In this document: in pieces, positions 20,227-31,590 of the stretch
How positions within the stretch are numbered: position 1 is the first letter of the stretch
Layout of the letters: the number at the start of each line of letters is the position of its first letter
DNA from: Carposina sasakii
Taxonomy: Eukaryota; Arthropoda; Insecta; Lepidoptera; Carposinidae
Assembly (NCBI GenBank): GCA_014607495.2
Contig: CP053154.1
Span: forward strand, 4,278,001 to 4,342,000
Length of the DNA: 64,000 bases
Direction: 5' to 3'
Program-made: the position numbers and the translations under genes
Notes under the pieces: generated by a model
What the model was told of the DNA's origin: nothing
Seen by the model: only the letters and a program-made list of their open reading frames with translations
The model's database searches: none

Positions 20227-20473
20227 GATTTATGGTTCAAACTCAATTTTGTAGAAAAGACGTAGATATTAAACTCGATCAACTGCTCTAAAAGGTTAGG
20301 AGTAAAGAGATCAATCAATAGCACTCGTATTAGAGAATTCTTTTGTGAAAGATATTTATGTAAGGAGCAACCTTCTCGGCTCATTGAACAATAATAAAAT
20401 AAGAAATCGACGAAAACGAACAATTTGTCAGGTAACCTTATGATCATAATATAAGGTAGATACTTGGTGATAA
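20227..20473. other. No gene recognised
   Basis: Short AT-rich spacer between the SINE and the family-A element. Confidence 0.5.
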
Positions 20474-20890
20474 GCCGCGTGGTGCCGGCAGAGTAGAGTT
20501 TGTACCACCCCATGCCTGCCCGTGGGTATCGTACAAGGCGATTAAGGGTTCCGGGAGGTGGGCAGCAGCGCCTCCCGTGTAGACAACATAGTCCGAAAAG
20601 CACACTGCGGTCACCAACCCGCCTGCCCAGCGTGGTGACTATGGGCAAAAACCCCCCAATGACGGCAACTAAAAAAAGCCCCCCAGTTCCCGGCCGCCAT
20701 ACTATCCCGGACTACGACAGCGGCCCGGGTCATGGTGTGGCAGGGGGCGCAAAGAATCCCCGGGCTAGCGTTGGGCGCCCTCCGGCCAGATGGACCGGAC
20801 GGCTGGTAGTGACTGGATGGCAAAAAGGGAAATCGAGCCATTTGGCGTACTCTGGGGGAGGCCTACATCCAGCAGTGGACTGCAATATGC
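20474..20890 (+). mobile_element. Family A long-form chimera: 5' head joined to LINE 3' end
   Basis: It starts with the same head as the short SINE-like copies and passes GTGACTATGGGCAAAAACCC. Where the short forms jump to the tail, it continues into about 115 G+C-rich bases (20660-20775; CCGGCCGCCATACTATCCCG, then CGGCCCGGGTCATGG). It then enters the LINE C-terminal region (VGRPPARWTGR-type frame) and the GGGGGAGGCCTACATCC end. This shows that the short forms are deletion derivatives of a longer LINE. A 138-codon frame crosses it but mixes frames of different origin, so I do not call it a gene. Confidence 0.75.
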
Positions 20891-23373
20891 AAATGACGGC
20901 TTTTAAAAAGAAATAGTCAGCTAATTTTCGATTTTGTAGAGTGTTATCTCTGTTACATAGGTACTATCCCAGATTATGTGTAAGATTAAGTAGTCATATT
21001 TGTGCTTTAGTGGACTATCTGATTTGTTACTCTGCCCGCGTAAGCCTTCGATACTCTAAAATAGGTCAGGTTCTAAAATTTTGCTGAAAACGAGTAGAAA
21101 AATAGGCAAGAAAAATTTCCATAAAAATGTTTGTTCCATTCAACTATGAAATTTATTTACAAGATAAAGTAGACATAAACAGAGTTTAATACCTACAAAT
21201 ATAAAATAAAATAGGTATGTACATATTCTTTTTTAAATAAACACAAGCTCATTACATGCGACTTAATAATACTTGGGAGAACTTGAGGCTGTTTAAGACA
21301 ACACACACAAGAAAGTATTAAAGTATGTAGATTATACGAGACACCACTTAAAGTACTTCGTGTTTTGTTAGGCGCCTAGTTTCATACATGCACCTAAATT
21401 TAGTAGTTTTAATATAAGAGAACTTATGCAATTTCGCCTTAAGTTTGCACCTGTTAAGCTCATCCATAAAATTTGCTTTACAAAATGTTTTGCGTAGGTA
21501 CAGAGTATACCAAATTCACTAATATACCTTAGCTACTTACTGCATTAAATTTGTTGTAAAGTACGTGGTCTAAAATAAAGACAGCGTTACTTTCTTCATC
21601 AATCTTTTAATTTTCTGCAAATAAACTCCTTGAAAACACACAGGCATAGAATTAAAACTAAAACCAATATTGGTAAGAATCAAAGTTTGTTATTTATTTT
21701 CTTAATGTTTCGAACCTCAAACCTTTTCCACTCATCGATGTCAAATTGTACCTATACACATATAAGGCACTAGAACCATTTGTGTATCACTTTCCGAAGT
21801 TTCTGATGTATTTTAGACCGTCAAAACTTATAGTTATTACCCTTATGAGTTTGGACCTTTTTCCATTTCAATTTTCAGATGTGTTTCCTATACTCCAGGG
21901 AACTATGGGGTTGTTCCTTAGAAAAACGGCAATACCCGAAAAGGTTTAGGTTCTGTCGCTGGAAAAATAACTTTAAGAGTTTGGATGCTTTGTATATCGA
22001 TTAAAAATTTCTAAAATATGTTCCATTGATACTCATTTGTATCGCAGATTTTATATAATATACATATTTTTGGGCCCAATGTTGGGTCTACCTTCAATCT
22101 AACTAAAGTTAAAATAAGTTTTAAAGTCCATAATGTCATTAGGCTCATTACCATCTAGATATAAACAGTGGACCAAAGATTGCTTATAAAATATACTTAT
22201 AATATCTGGTTCTCGTCGAATATTCCTCATTACAACGCATTTATGTAGCAAATTTTTTACATGTCTATATATTTTGATACATAAATTCGACGTCTCGCTG
22301 CGCATTATGACAATCAGATGTTGATTCTGCATGCGACAAATTCACTTATTCGACTTGATTGGCTATTCGTTTGTAAATCAACTCATTTGAAACACCTTAT
22401 ACCTATGTTATTATATTCCTTGCTATCTACAGTTCTGTTATTCTATAATATTTATGTATAAGTAAACATTATTATATGTAGCAAATTATTTAACCAATTT
22501 TCGTAATAAAAAATTAATAAAGGATTTAATATGTACGTTTGAATACCCACAGTATAAGTCAATCGCACTGTGCGTTGTCAATGAGCTAAGGCAATAAGAG
22601 CAAAATATATTTTATTTTCTGCCAGCCCAATACACCCGGACAGAATAGGGTTATCAGTACAGAATAGGGTTCGCTACCTTGCGGGAACTGTTGCATTTTG
22701 TCCGCGATTTTGGAAAAATATTTTAAGCTTGAAGCGTTTTTTTAAAAAAAAACAAATTCTTTATTTTGTTGTTTATTCTTTATTCAACTCGTTCACTGTT
22801 GAACATTGGGTATAAATCCACTAGTCGTCGATATCATTCCATAAGTTATTACTTATAAAAATAAATATACAAAAATTTCAATTGAGCCTCAGCAGCAGTG
22901 GACTTCTAGGGCTTAAGTGAGTATCAATTTGGACAAGTTGTCTATGTCATCGCTCGGGCATAAAAAATTGAATCACATTAGCAATTAATACGTATTTGCA
23001 CTGTATACTCGTATGTTTTATATCTCTAATTTTAAGATTAAGAAAGCCAACCCCGCGTCACGGGCCAAAGAAGAAGAAGATATAACTCTACTTTTTGTTC
23101 AGTCATTAGGAAATCAAAGCATTTGCAATAATTAACACTCACCACTAATCCCATAACCCTTTTAGAAAGTTAACCGAAATGGCGTCGCGCCGAATGCGAA
23201 TCGTAAATATTAAAGTTTGAATTTAATCTGCTTTTCCTAACGATGGCTATTACAACTCTCAGACTAAATGGTTTAAGCATATTATGTGATTTAATAGATT
23301 TTGCGTATTGCATTTAGATTTTTTGTGCTTCAACTTGTTTGTATCTAACATTTATGCATTCATATCCTGCAAT
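20891..23373. other. No gene recognised
   Basis: About 2.5 kb of AT-rich, apparently single-copy DNA. Frames of 67-77 codons at 21746-21949 and 22099-22332 show no recognisable features. No repeat shared with the rest of the window was found. Confidence 0.5.
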
Positions 23374-23492
23374 CACCGAACTTGTACATCTCAACTATAC
23401 CCTCAAAATTGGTCAGTGGCACCATGTGGTCCTATCGGCGATTGGTGCTCTGCCTACCTCGTAAGGGATAAAGGCGTGATTATATGTATGTA
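23374..23492 (+). mobile_element. RTE-type 3' end, family T copy 1
   Basis: It runs from CCGAACTTGTACATCTCAAC through CCATGTGGTCCTATCGG to CTCTGCCTACCTCGTAAGGG, and ends AAGGCGTGATTATATGTATG. The end parallels the terminal codons and tail of the 12.9-kb LINE (TCTGCCTACCCCTCCGGG, then GCGTGATTATTATGTATG), so T is probably a related RTE subfamily. 5'-truncated. Confidence 0.7.
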
Positions 23493-25432
23493 GTAGTATA
23501 TCCTGCAATATACTGTTACGATCGCATATCATAATCCTATGATATAAAAGAGTATTTTTTTCCTAAAAATAATTGTGCCGATTTTAATCAATTTTACAAA
23601 TAACATATAAATATGTCATAAAATAAAAACTAGCATAGTAGTCACTTAAAAACTAAACCGCTCGGTAAAATTATGTTTTATACCGAGCTATTCTTCAAAA
23701 TATAACATAACATAAATATAAGATGGATGAAGGTCTTTATCTTTTCAAATATTACCTAGCAAGCACTTTCAGACGAGACCATTTGCCTCAAATATATTAT
23801 ATATATTATAATTGGATCAAAAGGACATATTACTAACCTTAGGTTACTGTTAAAAGATGATTTAATTACTCAATTAAAGAGCTTCTGAGCTTCACTTAAC
23901 AAAATAAAGTACCTCTGCGTGTATACCTTGTACATAGTAGCTAACCCAATATTAGCACTTTCACCGTTTTGTAGCCTCTTTGGATCGATAAGTCATATCA
24001 GTAACCTTAGGTCCCTGTGAAAGCACACATGTGTTCTATGACGCCCGCCGGAGTTATGAGCTCTCATTATTAGACCGGGCGGACTGTCACACGCCAATAT
24101 CAAGCGGTATTGAACAGTTAGTGCCAGTTATAGTTTGGAACCGCATTTATACTGAAATGTAGAGGTTATTGCTCTGCCTTTAGGAGTTAAAAATATTTCG
24201 TAAGAGTTTTGCAACGATTGAGGCGATTAGGTAGCTCAATGGATTCAATTAAATTAAGATTATTTATAAATAAAAATAACGGATAGTTATTAAATAACTT
24301 TATTCGACATACCCAGGAATTTCATATAGAAAGCCCTGCAATTTTACGGAGAAATTGTGAGCGAAATCATTCCATATTTCAAAGTAAATTTGGTGTAACT
24401 ATCGACGATTATGAATTCAACTGAGCACGAAATGAAAATAACCCTTGAAAAATTTTCCAACCCCAAGCTTACCTGGATGGTAAAGAGGTTACCACAGCAA
24501 AATTGCATTCACCCTCCTAAATCGTTTTCCGGGGCCAACTTAAAAATCCCAGCGTGAACTCGTACACTTTTGATAAAAAAATTCATTAAAAGCGACTGCA
24601 ACCTTAACATGAATTTATTTTGGAATAAAACCTAAGATCTCTTCTTTTCAGTGCTCAAAACTGAAGCAGCCGGTTCCTGTTTTAATCAAATTTGAAAATT
24701 ACTATCTCTGCCTTGTGCTTTTGTGAGCGAGTGCACCTCTCCACATTGCTTTTAGCCAAAGCTGTTTTGTAAATGAAAATAATAATATTCCTTTGCCTAC
24801 CTAACAATTATGATAAAGGGAAATGTATAAAATCAAGCAAATATTGCACAGGATATTTCTAGTAGTAAACCTCTAACGAGCTTTTCGTATCGTACATAAT
24901 AAGTTTTCTCATACTGTAAGTTTATTCTAACTACAATTTGCTGTTTTTATTTCAAGAAGGATTTGGTGTTTTACGTACTCAAGAAGTAAGAATATGAAAG
25001 CATGTAGGTACGTACTCGTACATATAACTTATTTTTTTATATATTGCACGGTATGTCAAGAGTAGGTGAAATAACAATGGCTATGATTGCCTTATTACAA
25101 AATCTGGGAGAACTTACCTTTATGTCAAAATACATTGGTTTGATAGACCATATGACTATTTCATACTAGGAAAAAGTTTTTTAGGGTATGTGTAATTTTA
25201 ACACAGGTTTATGAGAAAACGTCTATCTAGAGACTCATTTCATGTGATGGTAATTTCAAAGAGCTGCACATGATTAAAGTGTTTATTAAAAACAAGTGGT
25301 TTTATTACTTGGGCCATAACTTATGCGATATAAAAAGAAATGCTATAACTTTTGAACGCAATTTTTTTAGACAAGGTAGGTAGGTACCTAAATATAAATG
25401 TATACCTATAGTTTGATTATGTACAGGTGAAC
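23493..25432. other. No gene recognised
   Basis: AT-rich unique-looking DNA. The patch at 24030-24180 (GACGCCCGCCGGAGTTATGA, then GACCGGGCGGACTGTCACAC) is G+C-richer but has no frame. CCTTAGGT words recur at 23840 and 24005 without a clear element structure. Confidence 0.45.
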
Positions 25433-25645
25433 TTTCTATTCCTTCACTCTCCGATTCATCTGATAGGCTGGAAAACAGACACGACCGCGCGACTGGAGAG
25501 AAATCTGGCGCAGGACCAACGGTTTTACTAAATTAAAATCAGTACGGTAGGTACCTACATGAAATAAATCCAGTGGTATTAGGCCCGTGACTGGGATCGA
25601 AATTATGCCTCCCGACTGGAATAATTGGGCTTTCACCACTTTCAA
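25433..25645. repeat. Interspersed repeat, family L copy 1
   Basis: It shares CTATTCCTTCACTCTC-like sequence, ACACGACCG, GGCGCAGGACCAACGGTTTT and ATGAAATAAATCCA with 31329-31590. I associate this wording with a common lepidopteran repeat but cannot class it. The 69-codon minus-strand frame is a by-product. Confidence 0.6.
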
Positions 25646-26068
25646 CCACGATAAATAAAGAAAGAATAAAGATAATTCATAAAAATATTAAATTGTTACT
25701 AACCAAGACCATCTAGAAACCTACGGAGCGGAAACATTTGATTTATTATCCTAGAATGTTTGTCATTTAGACCTAGTCTATAGTCCGTAGGTATGAATAA
25801 TGGTGCACTTTATGTGACAGCGAGGATTCGTCGGGAGTCGTGTGAATAGTAATAGTAATACCCAGTGCCTAAGCGAGCTTTGTCCACCACAAGGAGCTCA
25901 TCTCGAAGGGGCTGGGGCTCAGTGCGTCTGACAAGGGTGCGAATTGCTATTATAAATCACCTGTTTAGTGTTAGTGAATTAAATTTTGATGTACATTTGT
26001 GGAGTATTTAGTGAGGCCTTTGACATATTGGTTGGAAAGGTATACTAGTTTAGCTGTAATATAATTCA
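25646..26068. other. No gene recognised
   Basis: No repeat or frame noted. A G+C-richer patch lies at 25815-25950. Confidence 0.45.
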
Positions 26069-26152
26069 TGTATTCTTTATTGTAAAAAACATTAGACAAT
26101 AATATAGTGACTTAACATAGTTACACAGAGAGTGTACAAAGGCGAGCTTAAC
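26069..26152 (-). mobile_element. Poly(A)-type LINE 3' end, family D copy 1
   Basis: On the minus strand the segment runs GTTAAGCTCGCCTTTGTACA to ACAATAAAGAATA. The same order of words occurs at 37416-37490 and 60565-60637. The AATAAA near the end fits a polyadenylated non-LTR transcript. Strongly 5'-truncated. Confidence 0.55.
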
Positions 26153-26164
26153 ATCAAATGTGCG

Positions 26165-26640
26165 CGGCTTTTATTTATCCTCCCTTAGATAACACAAAAT
26201 TTCAACCACACTCTGTGCACAACACAATAAAATGAACTCGAAAATTTGTAAAGAGCATAACCAATTGCATTCAACAACAGCCATTGTATCGCAATTGTTA
26301 AAACAAGCACGAACGCATTGAACATCTCGATGCGGACTGGAGCCAACGCAAAACCCATGCAATCTATTCCCGGACGCCATGCGAAAATACAAGCTGCGCG
26401 TCCATTTTCCTCTCAATTCCACACATTTTCGGTCCGCTGCACCTTTGGAGTGCAATAAAAATAATCTTCTTTGTCCAGTCGTCCGTTCGAACACACAAAC
26501 GGGCGAATGATAACAAAAGCCGCCCCTGATGCAACACGCCCTGTTATTCCAATCTGAAACTGATACATTGAATGCGTCCATACATTTTAATCGAGTTAAT
26601 TTACCCGAAACGCAGTAATGGATTTGTAAAAACATGATAC
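26165..26640. other. Candidate conserved non-coding element; contains an unsupported 154-codon frame
   Basis: This 475-bp island is richer in G+C and more complex than its flanks. A minus-strand frame of 154 codons (26171-26635) starts MFLQIHYCVSGKL. It is cysteine-rich, with no domain, no signal that I recognise and no neighbouring exon. The DNA holds TTTTATTTATCC, AGATAA and CAATTG words. I lean to regulatory DNA over a gene, with low confidence in either. Confidence 0.3.
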
Positions 26641-26783
26641 CGACCGAAAGTTTTAATAGTGCCTATAGATGTTCATAAAGTTGTCAGGTTGTTATGTAGT
26701 ATTGCTCACTGGTTTCTAGTTGGTGAAGCTGCGGTTGTTTGAAATTATTTTCATACTAGGTAATATTATTTTTTAACCTATGT

Positions 26784-26980
26784 TGATGCAGGGTTTCACT
26801 AGAATACATCAGCTGCATCTCCTTCCGTGTATGTCATAAGAGTCTTTTATGAATTAAGAATTTTACCATTCTCTCAGTCGATATCAGGTCCCGGCTATGC
26901 TGTTAAACGTGGCTGTGGGATATCTTTTATGATCCTGCAGTTCTGGCTACCCCATCTTGGGAATATAGCCGTGTCTGCAA
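26784..26980 (+). mobile_element. Interspersed repeat, family B copy 5
   Basis: A nearly full plus-strand copy: GATGCAGGGTTTCACTAGAA, CAGCTGCATCTCCTTCCGTG, CATTCTCTCAGTCGATA, GCTATGCTGTTAAACGTGGC, GATCCTGCAGTTCTGGCTAC and CCGTGT at the end. A small internal insertion (TTTATGAATTAAGAATTT region) differs from the other copies. Confidence 0.8.
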
Positions 26981-29302
26981 TATATTCTTCTATGCGTCAA
27001 GAAAAAGTCTCGAAGCTTTTAAATAACGCATGCTTTTATGTGTAGCAGGAGCTTATGTTTATGCAGTGAATGTGGTCAAATAATAAGGGCTACCTATACT
27101 ATTTTAGTTTCTATTCTATTAAATACATAATTCATTATTTATTGCCAACTACAATAAATGTATTAGTTTCAATATGAAATTAATAAAGATGCATAGACAC
27201 AGATATACGTACATACCAGGTACATACACATAAAGAGGCCAAACTTATACGAGTAACACCCGCTGGTGTTTTTTTGTTTTAGGGTTATAATGATTTAAAT
27301 TGAGCACCTACTTGAACATTTACGTCGTTTATAGCCCGGGCTTATTCGAACGTTTAGTTCAAATAAACGGTAACTGATTCAAAGTGCAGGTTACTTCCCA
27401 AAGTCTTTATCTGTCAAGTTTCTTGAACACAAACCGGAGCTGGTTCTAGTTCCAAGTTTTGAGTTCGTCCGACAAATTGGAAGATAAAACTTTAAGGCAT
27501 TACGATTTTACACTGCTATATCTTTAGAGAAAAAGGAGAATGGAAAATATTGTAGAGACGTTGGCTTTTTACAAAAGCATTATTTCTAGATATCTACTGG
27601 CTATAAAGTATGACTTAGAACAGAGTATAGAATATGCAAGGAGCGCTTATATTAAAAAAACTTGTATTTTGGCCATAGAGAGTCACATAGTAGTAAAATC
27701 TTAAAGGCGTATTGTATGAGATCTTAGCAAAGCGAGGAGGGATAGCTAGCATAATACAATCAGGATAGGAATACAGCGTGCTTCATCTTCAGTGACATTC
27801 ATTCAGTTTCATTTGCATATTCCTCTGTCTGTATCCTCAAATCAATTCACTACATTTTATTTTATGGCAGGGGTGCTATTTTCGCTACTTCGCCACTATT
27901 TCTAAGCTAACATAAATTTTATTAATGTAATAACATTTATACTAGACTAGACTTAGTTGTTTGTAAAATAAACATTAATACCATAACAACAACAATAGAA
28001 TATAACAAGAACTAGGAAAATACAATAACAAAAAGACACATGCAATAATAATGTCCTAACATTATAATGTTCTATAGAATATTTTATGTAAGTACATAAT
28101 CATAAAATTAAATTAAGATCAAAAATAAATCTAATGAACAAAATAAATTTAGTCTATCACAGACAGAAACTGGGTACATCATCAGCAACTATTTTCAGGA
28201 CACTGTAACCACTTCTCCATACTCTGCTCATTAGAATTGTCACTTCTTTTTTACAGGTTATGGCATGAAATCCATCTGTTTGCGAATTAGTATACTTTCT
28301 AGTCTGTCTCAGAAGTACTACAAAAGCGGGGCAACACGTATTCAAATATCTGAAAAACTGAACGGCTAGTATCAACAGCACCATTACGAAGCGTATCAAT
28401 TGCCAACACTCGAATGGTAGGAAGCAATAGACAAATATCGATTGCTGGTAGTACATTTTACACTGTAATAAATATCAATTGATTATAAGTCATTTTGTTT
28501 TTAGATATTTGAGCAAACAAATTCTGTACGAGAATACTGTAGACAGCTGAGTTAGGAGATATGGCGAAGGACCCGAGAATCGAGCTCCAAGGCAGTAATT
28601 CTTCAATCTGCAGTCAAATGTAAGGCTTTACTTTGCACTGGCATTAGGAGCGATCTGCAGGCGCAAGAATAAATCTAGATTTATTACATCCCTGTTTTAT
28701 TCAGTTTTATTTTAAATCGCAATGTTCAGGATATTCTGGGTATTGAATAGTTCGCAAGGTTTTATATTGCGGTAGCATTATACACGAGGCTTTTAGAAGA
28801 ATTAATTTTATTTACGTATCTTCACTTTTACCTATAAAAAAGCAATTGATGATTTTAAACATAGAATGGTGTTAATATAAAGTTTTATGTTTTAGTATAT
28901 TTTTTTGTATTAAGGCCCATAGTTTTATGTTTATTTTATTTCTTGATTTTAATATAATTAAAAATAGGTGCAAAACAGTAGCACCCATGTCAAGAATAGG
29001 GTCGTACTCATATGGGGTTATTGCATTCTACTATACCTATAATTCTGGTGCATAACTCCCTGTAGAGATGAAGATAAGCTTTTACTGGGCATCAAACTCT
29101 CCGTGATGAGATAAGTGTAAAAAGGTTATTAATTTTGACATTGTTCTAAATGAAATAAGAACATATAACTTTACCAATATACCAATTTAAAATAAATTAA
29201 AATCTTGTACCTATCATAATAATGCGGCAAAGTAAAGCGCCTTCTATATTTCTATCGACTAATTTGAATCCAAGGAAATTTGTATCTCGTACACTAATTT
29301 AT
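26981..29302. other. No gene recognised
   Basis: AT-rich DNA. The patch at 27240-27490 (TATAGCCCGGGCTTATTCG, then CCGGAGCTGGTTCTAG) is less AT-rich and frame-free. A 99-codon minus-strand frame at 28157-28456 is hydrophobic with no domain or splice context, and I do not support it as a gene. Confidence 0.45.
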
Positions 29303-29483
29303 GTTCTCGAATGGAGACCGCGCCTCGGCAAGCATAGCGTTGGGCGCCCTCCGGCCAGATGGACCGATGACTTAAAAAGGACGGCTGGTAGTAACTGGAT
29401 GGCAAAAACGGGAGATTGAGCCATGTGGCGTACACTGGGCAAGGCCTATGTCCAGCAGTGGACTGCAATAGGCTGACGACGAC
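29303..29483 (+). mobile_element. RTE-like LINE 3' end, family A copy 7
   Basis: The frame reads VLEWRPRLGKHSVGRP, ARWTDDLKRTAGSNWM and AKTGD. After a small shift comes the usual AMWRTLG-type ending, CAGCAGTGGACTGCAATAGG and a GACGACGAC tail. It is the best-preserved C-terminal piece of family A in the window. 5'-truncated. Confidence 0.85.
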
Positions 29484-30754
29484 ACTAACTTAAATTCATT
29501 GTGATAAACCGAACCGACTCTTTTATATTTCTGCTCATTCCATCTCAGTAAATCAAACTTTAATTACTCTCATTAATCTCGTATGTAGAAGAATACAAAG
29601 TACAACTGCTTCTGAACTGAGTGCCAAGGGATCATTTATCACTGAATACGAGTATCCTATAAACATTCCACATCTAAGCTGTAGTGACTTTCAAAGAGCT
29701 GATACGGCATGATTACCTGATCTATCCAGCCATTTAGACACACAGGCGCAAACGATACTCTATGATGGAAACTTGGAGAACTCAATATGCCATTTACGTA
29801 AAAGGGTCTAACGTTGATAGGGTATTCGATTATGCTACAATAACCGTTCGATAGCTTATGCATACTATATAGTAGCTAGCTCGAATTAAGCTTGGATAGT
29901 GCTGCATACTTTATAATAGATAAATATATAAAATATGTAAGTATGCTGAAGCTTAAATTATGCGAAGTATGGTGGCAGTATCACTGGTATTAGGCTGAGC
30001 TATTCCTTTCGCTCTTTTTCATTTGGTTGAAACAGAAATTATAATATTTTCTCCTAGTCATGCTTTATCACATAAAACTGTTGTAAATTTTTTAACGAAA
30101 TGTAAGATGCCCTGCGCCAACCTTTTGCGTCAAATGATTGAAATTTCAGATTTATTTTGAAATTTTCCACTAGATTTCGTCAAAGTTCCAATTTGACGGA
30201 ATGAAGAATTGCGTAACACGAAAAGAGACTTATTGAAAAGCTATTTTATCGTTAGGCTTTATAAAGACGATTTCTTTTAAAATCTAATTAGTTTTATCTT
30301 TGATTGATAAATAAAATTTAATTGACACAAAACTTCGAATGCCTAAGCTAAAAGCTATGTTTTATTACTATTACTCCCTCATATATTATACGGAATATTA
30401 TAAAGTATTAAATTATTAGGAGAATTAGGGAGAATTGGGTTATTTTACCCGTTAGGTTGAATATTATAATGAGTTTATCGGGATTACACGGGAGCTGATA
30501 TTATGCAGTTTGCGCCAGATTTTATAGCTTAGTAATATGCCTACTAAATCCTGGTATTTTGTTTATATCACAATGATATATCATGGTATTAAGTAGGCAA
30601 GTATTCATTGATAGAATTAGCTGTATATAGGTATATTCCAATAGTTTTTTCATAATATACAAGAATGAAACTCTATCGAACTGCTGTTGTTGTTGTCGAT
30701 ATTTTTTTAAATAAAGAGGAATTATATACATACACTCAGTTATGTCATAGAGGA
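29484..30754. other. No gene recognised
   Basis: AT-rich, with short frames only. The minus-strand frames at 29657-29863 and 30522-30731 lack recognisable features. Confidence 0.5.
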
Positions 30755-30880
30755 ATTAGATTTATTTATTAAATTAGAAAGCCAACATAATACATAACAG
30801 TTCCGTGAAGATACAAGTTGGACAGGAGCACACGATAATATTATGTATCACAATTACAGGCTAGCACAACTTTTACAATA
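30755..30880 (-). mobile_element. Possible retroelement 3' end splitting a palindromic element
   Basis: The word CATAGAGGAA at 30745-30754 matches the outer right end of the palindromic element at 30894-31152 (TTCCTCTATG near 31163), but in the left arm about 126 bases intervene. On the minus strand those bases end GGCTTTCTAATTTAATAAAT, a plausible polyadenylated end. The nesting is an inference from the interrupted symmetry. Confidence 0.35.
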
Positions 30881-30893
30881 AATAAGATGTAGA

Positions 30894-31152
30894 CATAGAG
30901 TGCTAATGTCATACCAACAGTTCGATGCACCATTAGACTTTTCGGTGCCTCACAATTCCAGTTCTTGACACTTAGATTGCATTAATATACTCGTACATTA
31001 CATAGATTCTATTAGTGTACTGTATACTAATGTACTACATTACTAATATATTGTAATGTATATTAATGCAATCTAAGTGTCAAGGACTGGAATTGTGAGG
31101 CACCGAAAAGTCTAATGGTGCATCGAAACCGTTAGATGACATTAGCACTCTA
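30894..31152. mobile_element. Palindromic MITE with about 95-bp arms
   Basis: The left arm (30894-30988) starts CATAGAGTGCTAATGTCAT and passes CGATGCACCATTAGACTTTT and CACAATTCCAGTTCTTGAC. The right arm (about 31058-31152) is its reverse complement with few differences: one block near the start (ACCAACAG versus CTAACGGTT) and one substitution. About 70 AT-rich bases form the loop. Outer sequence (AATAAGATGT) extends the symmetry to about 30880-31165. No protein is encoded. Transcription would give a long, nearly perfect hairpin RNA. Confidence 0.85.
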
Positions 31153-31169
31153 TGACATCTTATTCCTCT

Positions 31170-31312
31170 ATGGCTATGTGTACCCGAAAAGAGGTACCCA
31201 ACCAGAACTTTGCATAGTGTAGCCAAATGATCAGTGACAAGTAGCTAGCTTATCGCCTGAAAGAACGCCCATGTGTCCCGTAGTTGACTTTTACCACATG
31301 CACGGAATAATA
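31170..31312 (-). mobile_element. Interspersed repeat, family B copy 6
   Basis: A minus-strand partial copy. It holds the CAGTGACAAGTAGCTAGCTT, ATCGCCTGAAAGAACG and TAGTTGACTTTTACCACATG blocks, and the 3' part appears as TACCCGAAAAGAGGTACCCA. It abuts the palindromic element on its 3' side. Confidence 0.6.
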
Positions 31313-31328
31313 TTGATGATTTCCGACC

Positions 31329-31590
31329 GTATTTCGGCCAAAGCGACCAATCTCTACGGAGATTGGCCAGGTACACAGGAGATATTATAGTGCACAAGTG
31401 TGTGCGCAAACACAGATGCACTCTCTATTCCGTTACTCTCATAGTCCAATGGGACGGAAAGCCGACACGACCGGAAAGAGGTTAGGCGCAGGACCAACGG
31501 TTTTACGTGCTTTCCGAGGCACAAGCTAAGTGACAATTTAGCAACATTAAAATCTGTACATGAAATAAATTCAATGATATTATTATGTCA
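31329..31590. repeat. Interspersed repeat, family L copy 2
   Basis: It contains CGACCAATCTCTACGGAGAT, GTGCACAAGTGTGTGCGC, CTCATAGTCCAATGGGACGG and GGCGCAGGACCAACGGTTTT. The later part is shared with 25433-25645. Longer than copy 1. Confidence 0.65.

Noticed and set aside
20500..20916. 138-codon plus-strand frame as a gene
   Set aside because: It spans the untranslated-type head and a LINE 3' end in the wrong frame; family comparison explains all of it.
28157..28456. 99-codon minus-strand frame with hydrophobic segments
   Set aside because: There is no signal, domain or exon context, and hydrophobicity is common in AT-rich chance frames.
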